Part shown: piece after piece, positions 9,832 through 20,560 of the stretch | Layout: every line of letters starts with the position of its first letter | Position numbering within the stretch: position 1 is the stretch's first letter | Assembly (NCBI RefSeq): GCF_023278565.1 | Contig: NC_064672.1 | Span: forward strand, 4,154,001 to 4,218,000 | Length of the DNA stretch: 64,000 nucleotides | Origin: Colletotrichum lupini | Taxonomy: Eukaryota > Ascomycota > Sordariomycetes > Glomerellales > Glomerellaceae | Reading direction: 5' to 3' | Made by a program: the position numbers and the translations under genes | The notes under the pieces: generated by a model | What the model was told of the DNA's origin: nothing | Seen by the model: the letters and a program-made list of their open reading frames with translations, nothing else | The model's database searches: none

Positions 9832-11464
9832 ATGGTCCGCAATATCATTGTTCTCGGAGGCAACTCCCACCCGGAGCTCCTCAACAGTGTTTGCAACAAC
9901 CTCGGGCTGAACCCATGTGAGCGCATTCTGTCAAAGTTCTCTGTTGGAGAGAGCCGCTGCGAGATCAAAGACTCTGTGCGCGGCAAGGACGTTTTTATCG
10001 TCCAGACTGCATCTGGCAATGTCAATGACAACTTCATGGACTTGTGCATCATGATCTCTGCCTGCAAGACGGGCTCCGCCAAGAGAGTTACGGCTGTCAT
10101 GCCTCTGTTCCCCTACTCGAGACAACCCGATGTCCCCTACAAGAAGGCCGGCGCACCTCTCTCAAAGCCAGCAGCAGGGACATCTAAGAACTACACCTTT
10201 GAGAGTGTGCCTGCGACCCCGGGTCCTGGTATTGCGCGCAGCATGGGCCTCCCCAACGGCATTGATGGCATTGCCTCAAAGCTGGCTAAGAGCAAGCTCA
10301 ACGAGGAGCGATCTAATGGAATGAATGGCGTTGACCATTCCAAGACCAATGGCAACGGTCGTAGCCACCACGACTCTGTATCCTCTCAGGTCAGCTACAC
10401 CAACCACGACAACGAGCAACAAAACCGAATCGATGGCTTCCAGTCCAAGCCTGGATACAAGCAGTGGGTTGCCCAAGCTGGCACACTGGTTGCTGACCTC
10501 CTGGCTTGCGCTGGTGCAGACCATGTGGTATGTACCCCCGAAAAGAACTCCTGAGAATAGCTCGAGAGAGTGTTCAAAGGGGGCCAAAAGATTCGCGCAG
10601 CCAAACTAACAAAACGTAGATTACGTAGGTTTTCTTCCCGATCATCCTTTACGTGGTGCTTTATGTGACACAAAGGCTATTGCTACAACCCTCCCTGGAG
10701 CTTCCCAAATGCTCTTTATACCTGCATCGCTTCATTGCTTCTTTCTGAAGCATATGCTAATGATTGCAGGATGAATCTCCACGATCCTCAGTACCAGGGC
10801 TTCTTCGATGTGCCGGTCGATAACTTGTACGGCAAGCCCCTCCTCATGAGGTACATCCGCCAGAACATCCCCAACTATAAGGATGCTGTGGTTATCAGTC
10901 CCGATGCTGGTGGAGCCAAGCGCGCCACTGCCATCGCTGATGAGCTGGACATGGCTTTCGCCCTGATCCACAAGGTAGGCCATTACTCCCCGTGTGAGGA
11001 GACACAGGATTCATGTTTTTTTTTTTCACAGGAGCGACGCCCGACCAAGTACACCGAGCAACGCAATGCCAGCATGATGCTGGTGGGTGATGTCAAGGAC
11101 AAGGTCTGCATTCTCGTTGACGACCTCATCGATACCGGCAACACCATTACGAGAGCTGCCAAGTTGCTCAAGAAGGAGGGTGCTACTCACATCTATGCTC
11201 TCTTGACGCACGGCATTCTCAGTGGTGACGCCATTCCGCGTATCAACGCTTCCGCCATCGACAAGATGGTCGTGACCAACACCGTTCCTCAAAAGGACCA
11301 CATGCGCGCCTGCTCCAAACTCGAGTTTTTGGATGGTGAGTGCTCTCGAATACTACCGTGTCCTGGAGCGAAGCTAAAATTTAGCAGTCTCTCCGGTCTT
11401 TGCGGAGGCTATCCGTCGTGTTCACCACGGCGAGTCGATCAGCGTCCTTTTCCAGCACAACTAA
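9832..11464 (+). CDS. PRS1: Ribose-phosphate pyrophosphokinase (PRPP synthetase), PRS1 type
   Basis: Five exons: 9832-10527, 10620-10624, 10770-10974, 11032-11335 and 11388-11464, giving 428 residues. The enzyme makes PRPP from ribose 5-phosphate and ATP for nucleotide, His and Trp synthesis. The N-terminal MVRNIIVLGGNSHPEL block, PLFPYSRQPDVPYKK, GYKQWVAQAGTLVADLLA and the PRPP-binding VCILVDDLIDTGNT motif are present. An insertion of roughly 100 Ser/Asn/Gly-rich residues after the first catalytic block resembles the non-homologous region of yeast Prs1. The 5-nt second exon ATTAC restores the HVITM sequence. The usual MDLH metal/ATP-binding block reads MNLH here. Prs1-type chains may be regulatory members of a hetero-oligomer. 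Confident for family, moderate for paralog. Confidence 0.9.
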
Positions 11465-12699
11465 AAGCATCATCACATGGCGTTCGAAAAGAAACATCGG
11501 CTTTTTTGCATCGGAGGGTTTATTGGATTCCACCAACTGCTTCTAGGGAATCCCAGCAACCGTTGGTGTTGTTTTACTGGCGTTCAGCACAGGGGGTGGG
11601 TTGAGTGTGGCATCTTTTCTTACGCCATGGACATTCTAGACGTTTTCCTCTTTTACCCGGACTTATCGACAACATACCAGCTCGTTTCCCATTGGAAATG
11701 ATGCAAACCAGTGGCAGCCCCGTTTGGCTAGCCACATTGCTACACAAAAACAAGATACTTAGAACCTCGTTCGTAAGATGGAGGCTCTCTGTACAGCGGA
11801 ACAGCGGACCCGAAGGGGGAGCTTTGCTATACACACAAACTTTTCATGTCTGATGGATTACACTTGTCCGTTTTACTGTTGGCGACTTTGAACGTTTCTT
11901 TCATGATTTTTGGGACCTGTGCGAAACGGGGGCCAGTAAAGTGCTGCGCAATAGTCTTCATCCCGTCCACATAACACAAACATATCCGTAGAAGGTTCAG
12001 CCGCTTGATGATCGTCAGCGTGCCCGTAGACAAATCGTGACACATATTTGAGATAGAAAAGAAATCTAGCAATCGAGATGTACAAAAACTCTGTCAATTT
12101 GAAGGCGAATGCCCAGTGCCGTCGTTGCGTTGATGTCTGTTTGTGCTGACGAAGACTTGTCCTTGTAAAATGCTTTTCACATGTCAGATGTACCCATCAG
12201 AAAGAGGGTTTGGATCTGTTATCCCCTGGCATACAAATAGTACACCAAACCAGACTCAAGAAAACAAAGAGTGAACTGAATCTAGGCCGATGGAAGTTCC
12301 AAAAGAAAAAGCAAGGATGTCGGAACAAACTCCTACAAGCCAAGAAGTCTTCTTCCCCAAACGTCTCCCGACCCCAAACTCCCCAACTTCCCGCCCTGGC
12401 CCCACCGAGCCGCGGTTTCGCGGGGTACATTCATTTGCTTATCTTATCAGGGCGTTGGAAAGCCAAGCTCTCGCCCCGCCAACCCGCCGAGCTTCCCTCT
12501 CCAGGGGAGGGATGCTTAAACCGAACGACATCTTTGCCGTGAGTTTTGAGCCTCGGCAACGACGTCAGGCCAACGAGGACGAGCAGCATTCTTGAACACA
12601 CAATTCGAGTGACTTTCTCGCACCTTCGTCTCGTGCGTTGTAGACAATTCAGGTCTGGGTGACTCTAGTAGCATTAATCACACAACCGGGTCATTCGCA
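11465..12699. other. Intergenic: PRS1 3' flank and upstream region of the KPWE-domain gene
   Basis: No coding frame was supported. The sequence just upstream of 12700 is the probable promoter and leader of the next gene. Confidence 0.5.
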
Positions 12700-13687
12700 A
12701 TGGCGACCCTCTCCGGCGCAGAGCGCATCCGCGCAATCACAGATGAGGACGGCATGTTCAAGGCCTTTGACACGTACCCCTGGAAAAGAGACAAGATGTT
12801 CACAGTGCGTCTCACCTTGGAATCACAGATAATATATAGCCCGTCAATCATCTCGAGCTAACGATACGTGCTCCAGTCCGGCCTCTATGCGATCCTCGGC
12901 GATCCAAACACGGAAAACCCGCAAGGCACACCCACCGACCTCGCGATCCACGCCCGGATATTCTACTACGCCCAGCGCATAGGCGTGACCATTGACTTTG
13001 CAAAGTACAAGGACTGGCTCGCGAAGCACCCGGACCACACGCCCCCCGACGTCCTGCCCGAAGAATACAAGACGAGCAGCGCAACCAGCACACAGGGAGC
13101 CTCCTCGTCCACAGCTCCCGCAGCCAGCGGCGCAACAGAACCATCAGCAGACGACGTCCCAACACTAACTTCCAAGCTCGACACCCTCAACACCAACGAG
13201 ACCACCCTCGCAGACCCAACACCAGACTCTTCCGCAACCCCGGCAGACGAAGCAACGCCCTCATGGCAAGCAGCAGCCCCCAAAGCAGACCTCTACGTCG
13301 AACGCAAAGCGCAGCCGCAGGAGGGCGCTCCAGGCCAAGGGGGCGACGAGCCAGCGTACCCGATGGGTTTCGCGCAGATGCTGGAGATGATTCAAAAGGG
13401 GATTCCCATCCCCGGCATCAGACAGATCCCAGACACCGTCGTTAGGGACGCAGTGAGTATCTCCCCTAGTGTTTCTCCTTCCTCTTTTCTTCTTCTCAAG
13501 ATCATTACTGAACTTGCAGTCTGTAAAACCATTTGGGAAACGTGCGGTACCCAAGAAGCCGTGGGAGAAGGATGTCGCAACTGCAGAGGCGGTGGAGAAG
13601 CCATCTGTAGTCGACTCCGAATTTCCACCGTTAGATGACGCTGTATCACCTGCAGTAGAGGCCGAGTCTGTAAGCAAAGAAGCGTAA
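12700..13687 (+). CDS. KPWE-domain protein, candidate PEX39-like peroxin
   Basis: Three exons: 12700-12804, 12877-13452 and 13520-13687, all joined in phase 0, giving 282 residues. An N-terminal region of about 110 residues begins with MATLSGAERIRAITDEDGMF and contains a conserved-looking FTSGLYAILGDP block. A low-complexity Ser/Thr/Pro linker follows. The C-terminal part has YPMGFAQMLEMIQKGIPIPG, then IRQIPD, then KKPWEK. That arrangement is the signature of the KPWE domain found in Pex14-like proteins and in the recently described PTS2-import cofactor PEX39 (human C6orf226, yeast Yjr012c). A role in peroxisomal matrix import with Pex7 is inferred from this motif alone. No membrane segment is seen, consistent with a cytosolic protein. 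Confidence 0.75.
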
Positions 13688-14485
13688 GACGATGCATGAT
13701 CAGAATCATGTAGGATTCAGGAGGCAATACGAATGGCGTTCTGGAGAGGGGATAGGGATACAAGGCTTATGGATTACCACAGAGTCAACAATGTCAAGCA
13801 AAACATTATAAACCCGACACGGGAAGATCCCATTTACGAGTGCGCATGAGATAATAGAGGGGACCAAATTACTTGTAGAAGGATCATTTCTAGGGAGCTA
13901 CCTAATGCTCAGTTGAGGACTGCCACAGATGCTGTCCAAGCTGGACCAAGGCCGCACTCCAAAGTCTCCGGAATGTGATACATAACTACATACAATCATT
14001 GTCTTTGACTTTTGGTCCGATATGCCATGCTTGCCTAGTTGTCCATCCTCGCCATCCTCCGGGTTGTCCAGTTTGAATTTTGATGAGACTAAAGGAGTAT
14101 CAAAGGGGTATGTGGATGTGTCGATGAACCGCCATGTATAGATGCGAGCATTCTGGCTGGGCTTCGTGATGCAACTCCAACGCCCACTTAGGGTTTCGAG
14201 GTCACAGTGACGCACCTCCATATCGCAAAATCCGTAACCATGAAGTGTCCAATGCACTCAGACAAGTGATAACCTGCCGAGCGTAGGATGACAGCTGATT
14301 TGTAAATTAATGGCCGAGGAAGATGTTTCGTAAGCACGGACAAATGAGGTGGTGCAACGACTTTGTCAAAGTTGAGGGAAATCGAATGGGGTGACAGGGA
14401 ATTAGGGGAAAGAGGTCCTATAGTGACGCAGAGTGAGAACAGTTGAGAAGTTGATGGCGACAGTATGAAAAGATGGTGACAAAGT
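13688..14485. other. Intergenic between convergent 3' ends
   Basis: About 800 bp between the stop codons of the KPWE-domain gene and the Pumilio gene; presumably the two 3' UTRs. No coding frame or structured element was recognised. Confidence 0.5.
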
Positions 14486-17059
14486 CTAGCGGTAGCCGCC
14501 GCCGCCACTGTAACGAGGACCAGCACCCATACGGTTCATGGCAGGACCAACTCCGGGGCCGGGACGAGTAGCAACAGCGGGGTTGGTGCAAAGCATGCCC
14601 ACGCGAGATCCAAACTTGGAGCCTCGAAGAGAGACCATGTGCTTGCGAATGTGGGCGGCGACAACCTCACGGTGCTGCAGACCCGCATGAGTGAGGATGT
14701 ACTGAATGAGATAATTGCCGTACTGGTCGCTTGCAATGTCAACGAGGGGGATGCGAGGGCGATCAACGCGACCCTCACAGACCCGATCAAGATAGCGGCT
14801 GAGGAACTCTCCCCCTCCAATCTTCAGGCACTTCTCGACAACCTTGGAGGCGTACTGATCAGTGCTGTATTCGGCAGCGTAGCGAATGACATGATCGATC
14901 GCACGGCTTCTGTCCGCTGGAGCGCCATGCTCACAGATGTGCTGGATGCACCAGTTTCCGAACTGTCCGTGAGCCACAATGTCAATGTTGGCAAGGACTT
15001 CCTCAATACAGGGACGCTACAAATCCATAGTTAGACACATATGTAGAAAAGAGGGTCGGAAAATGTCAGCATACCTTATCTTCCTCGAGACAATTCTCGA
15101 AGATGTTCTGGACAACCAGACTGCCAGTTTCGCCCAAAGCGACTTCGTGCCACATGCCTCGCAAAGCCTCATTGACGAACTTCATGATCTGAGGCGGGGA
15201 CTCGGACCATCGAAGCTCAAAGAGCTTCTGCCAGACATGACAGGCGTAACGATGAATAACGGTCTCGGGAATTCTGCGAAGAAGTTCGTGGACCATGATA
15301 GCCTTGTAGTCCTCGGGGACGGAGTCGAACGCCTTCTGAACGACATGGCAACCAAAGGGATCCATGGACAGATTGAGAGTATTGCCGCGAATGGCTTCCG
15401 CGATCTTAACAACTTGCTCTGGAGTGCCGTGCTCGAAGCAACGCTGTACAAGGAAGTTGCCAAAACGGTTGACCATGAGAGGATACGCTTGGGCAACGAT
15501 TGCCTCCACGATCTCGTACTTCTGGTCTGGAGTGCCAACCTTGAGCTTCTGCTGCAGGAAGATGGAGGCCTGCTGGTCATTGTTGCAGACAATCTTATCC
15601 ACAATGTACTTCCAGTTGCAATTGACATTCCGATCCAACAAGCGGCGGTAGTTGAGAGGCTCAGTAGTTGGCAGGTACGTCTGGCCCTCCGTGGCAATGG
15701 CCTGTTGGGGATGGAACATTAGCACTTTGCATCAAGGTCCATGTCTGGCATTGTCACGTACCTCGCTCTTCCATCCATCGCCAGTGGTGAACTCAGTTGC
15801 ATGGGGAGACAATGAACTTCCTGGACCCTGCTGGTTGAAGCCTTGATAGCCCATATTGCCTGAAGCGCTACCAGGAGGACCACCCATGGGGTCGAACGGA
15901 GCAGGAGAGGGAGTGAAGCCGCCATAGTTATGTCCAAAGTTGGTTCCTCCGTATGGCTGAGGAGACGGCCAGCGGCTGTTGTCGAACCGGTTGTTTCGGC
16001 GACTGCTAGGGGGCCGAGAGTACATCTCGGGTTCATGGCTCATACGATCATTGCGAAAACCATCCGCCATAGAGTACGGACCAGCGGGATCCATATAGCC
16101 CTGGTTGAAGCCGCCACGTCCGCCACCATACCAGTCACCACCAGAGTCGGAAATAGGAGCAGCCGCATCAAAGGAGAGAGGAGCTCTATTGTTGCTCCAA
16201 TGGCGGGGACGACTGTAGTTGTTGATGAAAGGGGCGCCGATATCCGAGGAGTTGTCGTCGGTAGGCCAGGCGTTCTCAGCTCCGAATGCCCCCGAACGAG
16301 CCGCAGGCGGAGCCGGAGCGATGTCTTCTTCTTGCTTGACCGAGCGCGACTGGGCCAGTTCGTGATCAAGGCGAGAGATTTTGTTCTGCGCTCGGGCAAG
16401 CTCCATCTTCAGTCGAAGGAGCTCGTCCACGTTGCCGTTAGTCTCCTTTAGAGCGGCACTGGTTGGGCGACTCGTGGGCGCAGTCGTGGGGAACGAGTCC
16501 GTGGCAGGAGTGATAGGGACCGAGTTCGTCGTCGAAGAAGCCTTGTCGAAGTGACGGGAGTACAAGCTGTTCTCATCAGAGTTCTTCAAAGCCTCGTTCT
16601 GTTGATCGAGGGCAGCTTGCTGCTCAGACAGCTTGGCAAGGAGCATATCCATAGGGTTCGTGCCAGCAATCGTGTCCTGATTGGTCTTCTTCTGTCGCCG
16701 CTGTGAGCGAAGCGGCAGATTGCGGGAGGAAGAACCAACCTTGAGAACATTCTGATTGGCAAGTTTGGACGTAGCAAGAGTTGCAATGGTTTGCTTCTGC
16801 TTGAAGGCAGGGAGACCCTTTTTTTTTTCGTTAGCCCGGGCCTCTATCTTGTTCGAAGAACATGTGTTGTACGGCAGTGGCCAAGGGCAGAACAAATGAT
16901 AGACCTTCAAGACAGCGGTGAGAAAAGAATTGTACTTACCGAGGCAGCTGACTCGATGGAAGGCTGGATGTTTTCCTCTTCGTGATGAGGCTTCAAAGCC
17001 GGAGGAGAGCTTCGCTTGGGGGTCTTGGGTGTGAGACCCGCGGAGGGAGGTGTAGACAT
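14486..17059 (-). CDS. Pumilio-family (PUF) RNA-binding protein
   Basis: Four exons on the minus strand: 17059-16940, 16817-15762, 15701-15075 and 15016-14486, all phase 0, giving 777 residues. The N-terminal 390 or so residues are disordered (Ser/Asn/Gly-rich), with a short coiled-coil-like stretch around the sequence LLRLKMELARAQNKISRLDH. The rest is a Puf domain with eight repeats whose recognition helices read QASIFLQQ, RFGNFLVQ, PFGCHVVQ, RYACHVWQ, ETGSLVVQ, QFGNWCIQ, QYASKVVE and QYGNYLIQ. The repeat spacing is irregular around repeats 4-5 and 7-8. The C-terminus is Gly/Arg-rich. The protein is expected to bind mRNA 3' UTRs and control decay or translation. The intron-1 acceptor is unusual, an A10 run ending in AG. 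Orthology to a specific yeast Puf is not settled. Confidence 0.88.
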
Positions 17060-18385
17060 CGTGACGTCGGACAATCTCTTCTTAGAGGGTCAATGCTTTG
17101 CAGAAGATAGAAACAGAGGTAATGCCGTAAGGTGGCAGACAAGTTGAGAAAGATTATTTGGGAGGGAGACACAAAGAAGAGTGCTGATGAAGATCTTCTC
17201 TGCAGTGGAGGGAGAGGTTTGTTTGTGGAGGAATTGTGGAGGGGAAAGGTGAGGAAAGCTTTTTGTGGTGGGAATGGGGAGAGAATGGGGGACGGGAAGG
17301 TGAGGTAGGAACGAGGAAGGAGCTCGAGTTGGTGTTGGGAAGGAGGCAGTCCCGGGCAGCACAGGCACCTTTTTGGAAGTAAGGCGTACGAAGGGCCTAA
17401 TCGAAGCTGCTGCGGGCCAGGACAGAATAATCCGAAAGCGTCAAGATCGTGAAGTTGGTTCCGAGTTGAAGGAGGAATGATGGGCTGCTGCTTGGCCTGG
17501 CGAGGGAAGGGTTGTTGTTGAGGGTGTTGAAGTCGGAAGGAGTTCGCGACTCGGCTGAGATTTAGCACGGTCTTCCTGATTTGGACGAGGAAGTTCAACT
17601 TGTTTATGCAGGTACCGTACAAGTCTTTCTACATGTGAAGACCTGTCGACCCGCCCCATATTCCACCTGAAGGAGGAGGGCCTGACTAGCCGGCCTCTGA
17701 TTAATCACCACTGCCTACCATAGCGTTGTCTAACCACCAGATGACATTCAACTTGAAGAGAAAGCATACCGCCCCTGCTGCCTTGCCCAAATCTGTTCAT
17801 CAGCCCTTTGAAAAGACTCAGCTTTTGCGATGGCACTTCTTTGCTTGTCCAGATATGCCAAGAGCAGTAGGACGAAGATCCACAGATCCAGCGCAGAGAT
17901 CAGACGGGGTTGTTCCTAACACTGGAGAAGTAGGAAGTGCTGTGTGTCTTTACTTGCGAATAGCTCCATGTAGCACGCAGTGGCGTTCAGCACCTACCGA
18001 CCAAGGCAATCATTTAGCTGGGATTCAATAAAACGGGAGTTGTCATTTTAAACATGAAACAAGGCTGTCTCTCGGAGAGACTTATGATTTTTTGACTCTG
18101 ATATCCTCCATGGTATTTGTACACTGGCTGCCCTCCATGTTGATGGACATCCTCCCCATGACCCGCTGAAGCCGTGATCCCCGGTATTTTCATACCGTGC
18201 CTGTGCCTGAGGGTCCCTAGACATCCGCATACTGTGACAGAGCCACATGGGCTGCCTCGGTCGGCGACTGTACTGCCCCAAGTCTCGCCGCTCTCTATAT
18301 GTGGAGAGTGTCCTGGCGCGCAAGATTCCGGGGGATCGCTCTATGAATGCACATCGTATCGTACAATCGATCTCGTGGTCGACGT
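17060..18385. other. Upstream region of the Pumilio gene and 3' flank of mS33
   Basis: From about 17090 to 17620 the Pumilio coding strand is strongly CT-rich, as expected for its promoter and 5' leader; open frames there are compositional. Nothing recognised from 17650 to 18385. Confidence 0.5.
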
Positions 18386-18850
18386 CTATCGCTTCTTGGG
18401 CTCGGCTGTAGAACGGTCAGCGTAACCATCCAATTGGAGGCAACAAACGAGATGACTTACTCTTCGTCTTCTTCTTTTTCGGCGCGCTCTTTCCTCTGGC
18501 CTTCAGTCTGTCTAGGCGTTAGCAATAGCTCCTTCGCCCCCTTCAGCCCATGACGTACCCGGCAATGTGTTCCAAGCGGTCCATCTCTTCCAAGTCTAGA
18601 GTTGTGACATGAGGACCAAACTCCCTCTGCACATCCTTGACGGTCGCAACCTTGCGTGGGTAGTAGTCGGCGATAGCAGGTCCCTTCAATCGCTGGCGCA
18701 GGATCTTGTTGCCCGTCCTCACTCCCTCCGGGTTAAATACTGTCGCAAAGACTTCGCATTGGGCCTTAGAGGTTAGCAAAAACCAGACAGGTCAGAGAAT
18801 CGCGGAATTACCTTCATGAGGTCCAACAACCTCGCGCGTGGGACACTCAT
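18386..18850 (-). CDS. RSM27: Mitochondrial small ribosomal subunit protein mS33 (RSM27)
   Basis: Four small exons on the minus strand: 18850-18812, 18764-18559, 18507-18461 and 18405-18386, giving 103 residues. The protein begins MSVPRARLLDLMKAQCEVFA and contains NPEGVRTGNKILRQRLKGPA, then YYPRKV, the hallmark of the S27/S33 family of mitoribosomal proteins; the tail is Lys-rich. Two acceptors four bases apart exist for exon 3 (TAG at 18512 or CAG at 18508). The CAG choice keeps the LKARGKSAPKKKK tail that I expect for fungi; the TAG choice would give an acidic tail and an earlier stop. The start codon is 436 bp from that of RNase III on the other strand. Confidence 0.85.
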
Positions 18851-19286
18851 CTTTGTAGGTCTTGATAGAGCTCTATCAGACCAGCCAGAAATTTGTCGCG
18901 AAGTCGAACAACCTTAGCTTGAGCGAACCTGAGTCCTGAATTGGACCCGCAAAATGAGAGCTGCGCACTCCAATTGGTTGCGGTCTTGGGATCATCGATT
19001 GGCCGGTAATACTCGGTACGTACCCACATCCTTGTCACATCCCAGGCTAACGGACTTGATCCCTGCAGCGAAAGCACAGTGAGCTCCACCCAAGCCTGGA
19101 CTTAATTTTTGTTGCTTCTTGAGATGCTCACTGGTGAATAAGACGGAAGTTTCGACATTGCGACGAAATACTCTCATTCCTATCGACCACATTTCAATTT
19201 TTTTCAATTTTACAACACCAACCACGAAACTTTGTGGTATCGTTCGACCAGAATTTGCAATCTGTTTGCCTCGAGGGAGAATCAAA
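18851..19286. promoter_or_regulatory. Divergent promoter region, RSM27 / RNase III
   Basis: 436 bp between divergent start codons. The T-rich and A-rich stretch at 19195-19220 is typical of fungal leaders. No specific site was recognised. Confidence 0.5.
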
Positions 19287-20560
19287 ATGAGCAAGCGCTC
19301 GAGTTCAGGGATGCTACCACCGAGCAAGCGAAGGCATGCCGAAAGCGAGGCAATAGACTTGCTTCTCGATCACGGCGATGACCTCATCAAATGTCTCCAG
19401 GCACTGACCCGGGCCAAGACAAGATCTTCTATCCATCGCGAAGACTTGCAAAAAATCCGGCAGCTTAGCAAGGTGTTGTTGCCATCTTTTGAGCAGTTGG
19501 CTAGTGAAGGAAAAACAGAAGCCCTCGAAAGCGGTGAGATTGACGAGAATGAGGTAAGGACATTAGCTTCGTTTCATACGTTGTCAACTTTTTGCTGACT
19601 TAATAGGGGAAGAATGCATCCCACGAGAAGGGCCAATCCCCATTGACACCGAGGCAAAGCCCAGTGGTCTCAGGACCGCCAATACCGTCTTTCATCTTGG
19701 TCAAGCCATGGACGCCAGCCGATATTCCGAAGACAATGCCGCCTCTGCCAAAAATCACGAATCCTGTCCTAGAGTTGGCGGCCTTCACCCATGTTGGCGT
19801 GGCCAAGCACAAATCAGATTTGAGTTATGACCGCCTTGAGTGGCTTGGAGACGCCTATGTCGAACTGATCTCATCTTCCCTCATTTTCCAAACTTTCGGA
19901 GGGATGTCAACGGGCCAGTGCTCGCAGATCCGAGAGCTTCTGATTCGTAATGCCAACCTGGGAGAATACTCAACACACTACGGACTGTTCGAAAGAGCGA
20001 ATCTGCCGTCCGAGTTCAAGCCCAGAGGTACCCAGCCGGCTGTGGCAAAACCACATGAAATCAAAAAGGTTCGCGGTGATTTGTTTGAAGCATACGTCGC
20101 TGCTGTGGTTCTTTCCGACCCCATCAACGGTCTCACTCGAGTTGCAGAGTGGCTCAGGACACTATGGGCATCGACTATCAAGGACCAGATCAGGTCGGTT
20201 GCTAAGACGCCCGGGTTGCAGACAGTCAAGGAACTTGGCGCGACGGTGACAGAAGAGTCTAGTCTGCCTCCGAAGGTCCTTCTCAGTCAGGCTATTGGTG
20301 CGAACGGCATCACCATCCGCTACGAAGACTTACTCAATGCGAACAAGAAAGACAAGTACAACAAGAAGCTGGCCCTCTTCAGCGTCGGAGTGTACCTTGA
20401 CGGATGGGGCGAGAAAAATAAGCTCCTTGGAACCGGTAGCGACTTGAATAAGAAGGAGGCGGGCCAAAAGGCAGCGCAAGTGGCGCTTAACAATAAGAAA
20501 TTGTTGAAGGTGTATCAGGATAAGAAGAAGGCTTTCCTGGCAGCTCTTGGGGAGAAATAG
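19287..20560 (+). CDS. RNT1: Ribonuclease III (Rnt1/Pac1-like)
   Basis: Two exons, 19287-19553 and 19607-20560, giving 406 residues. The ATG at 19287 is the first in frame. A helical N-terminal region precedes the RNase III domain, whose signature reads YDRLEWLGDAYVEL; the second acidic pair lies in RGDLFEAYVAAV. The metal-binding Glu and Asp positions look intact, so it should be active. A double-stranded-RNA-binding domain follows, with LGTGSDLNKKEAGQKAAQVA near the end. In yeasts this enzyme processes pre-rRNA 3' ends and snRNA/snoRNA precursors. It is shorter and simpler than Dicer, with a single RNase III domain and no helicase or PAZ domain. Orthology to Rnt1 rests on domain order. Confidence 0.87.
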
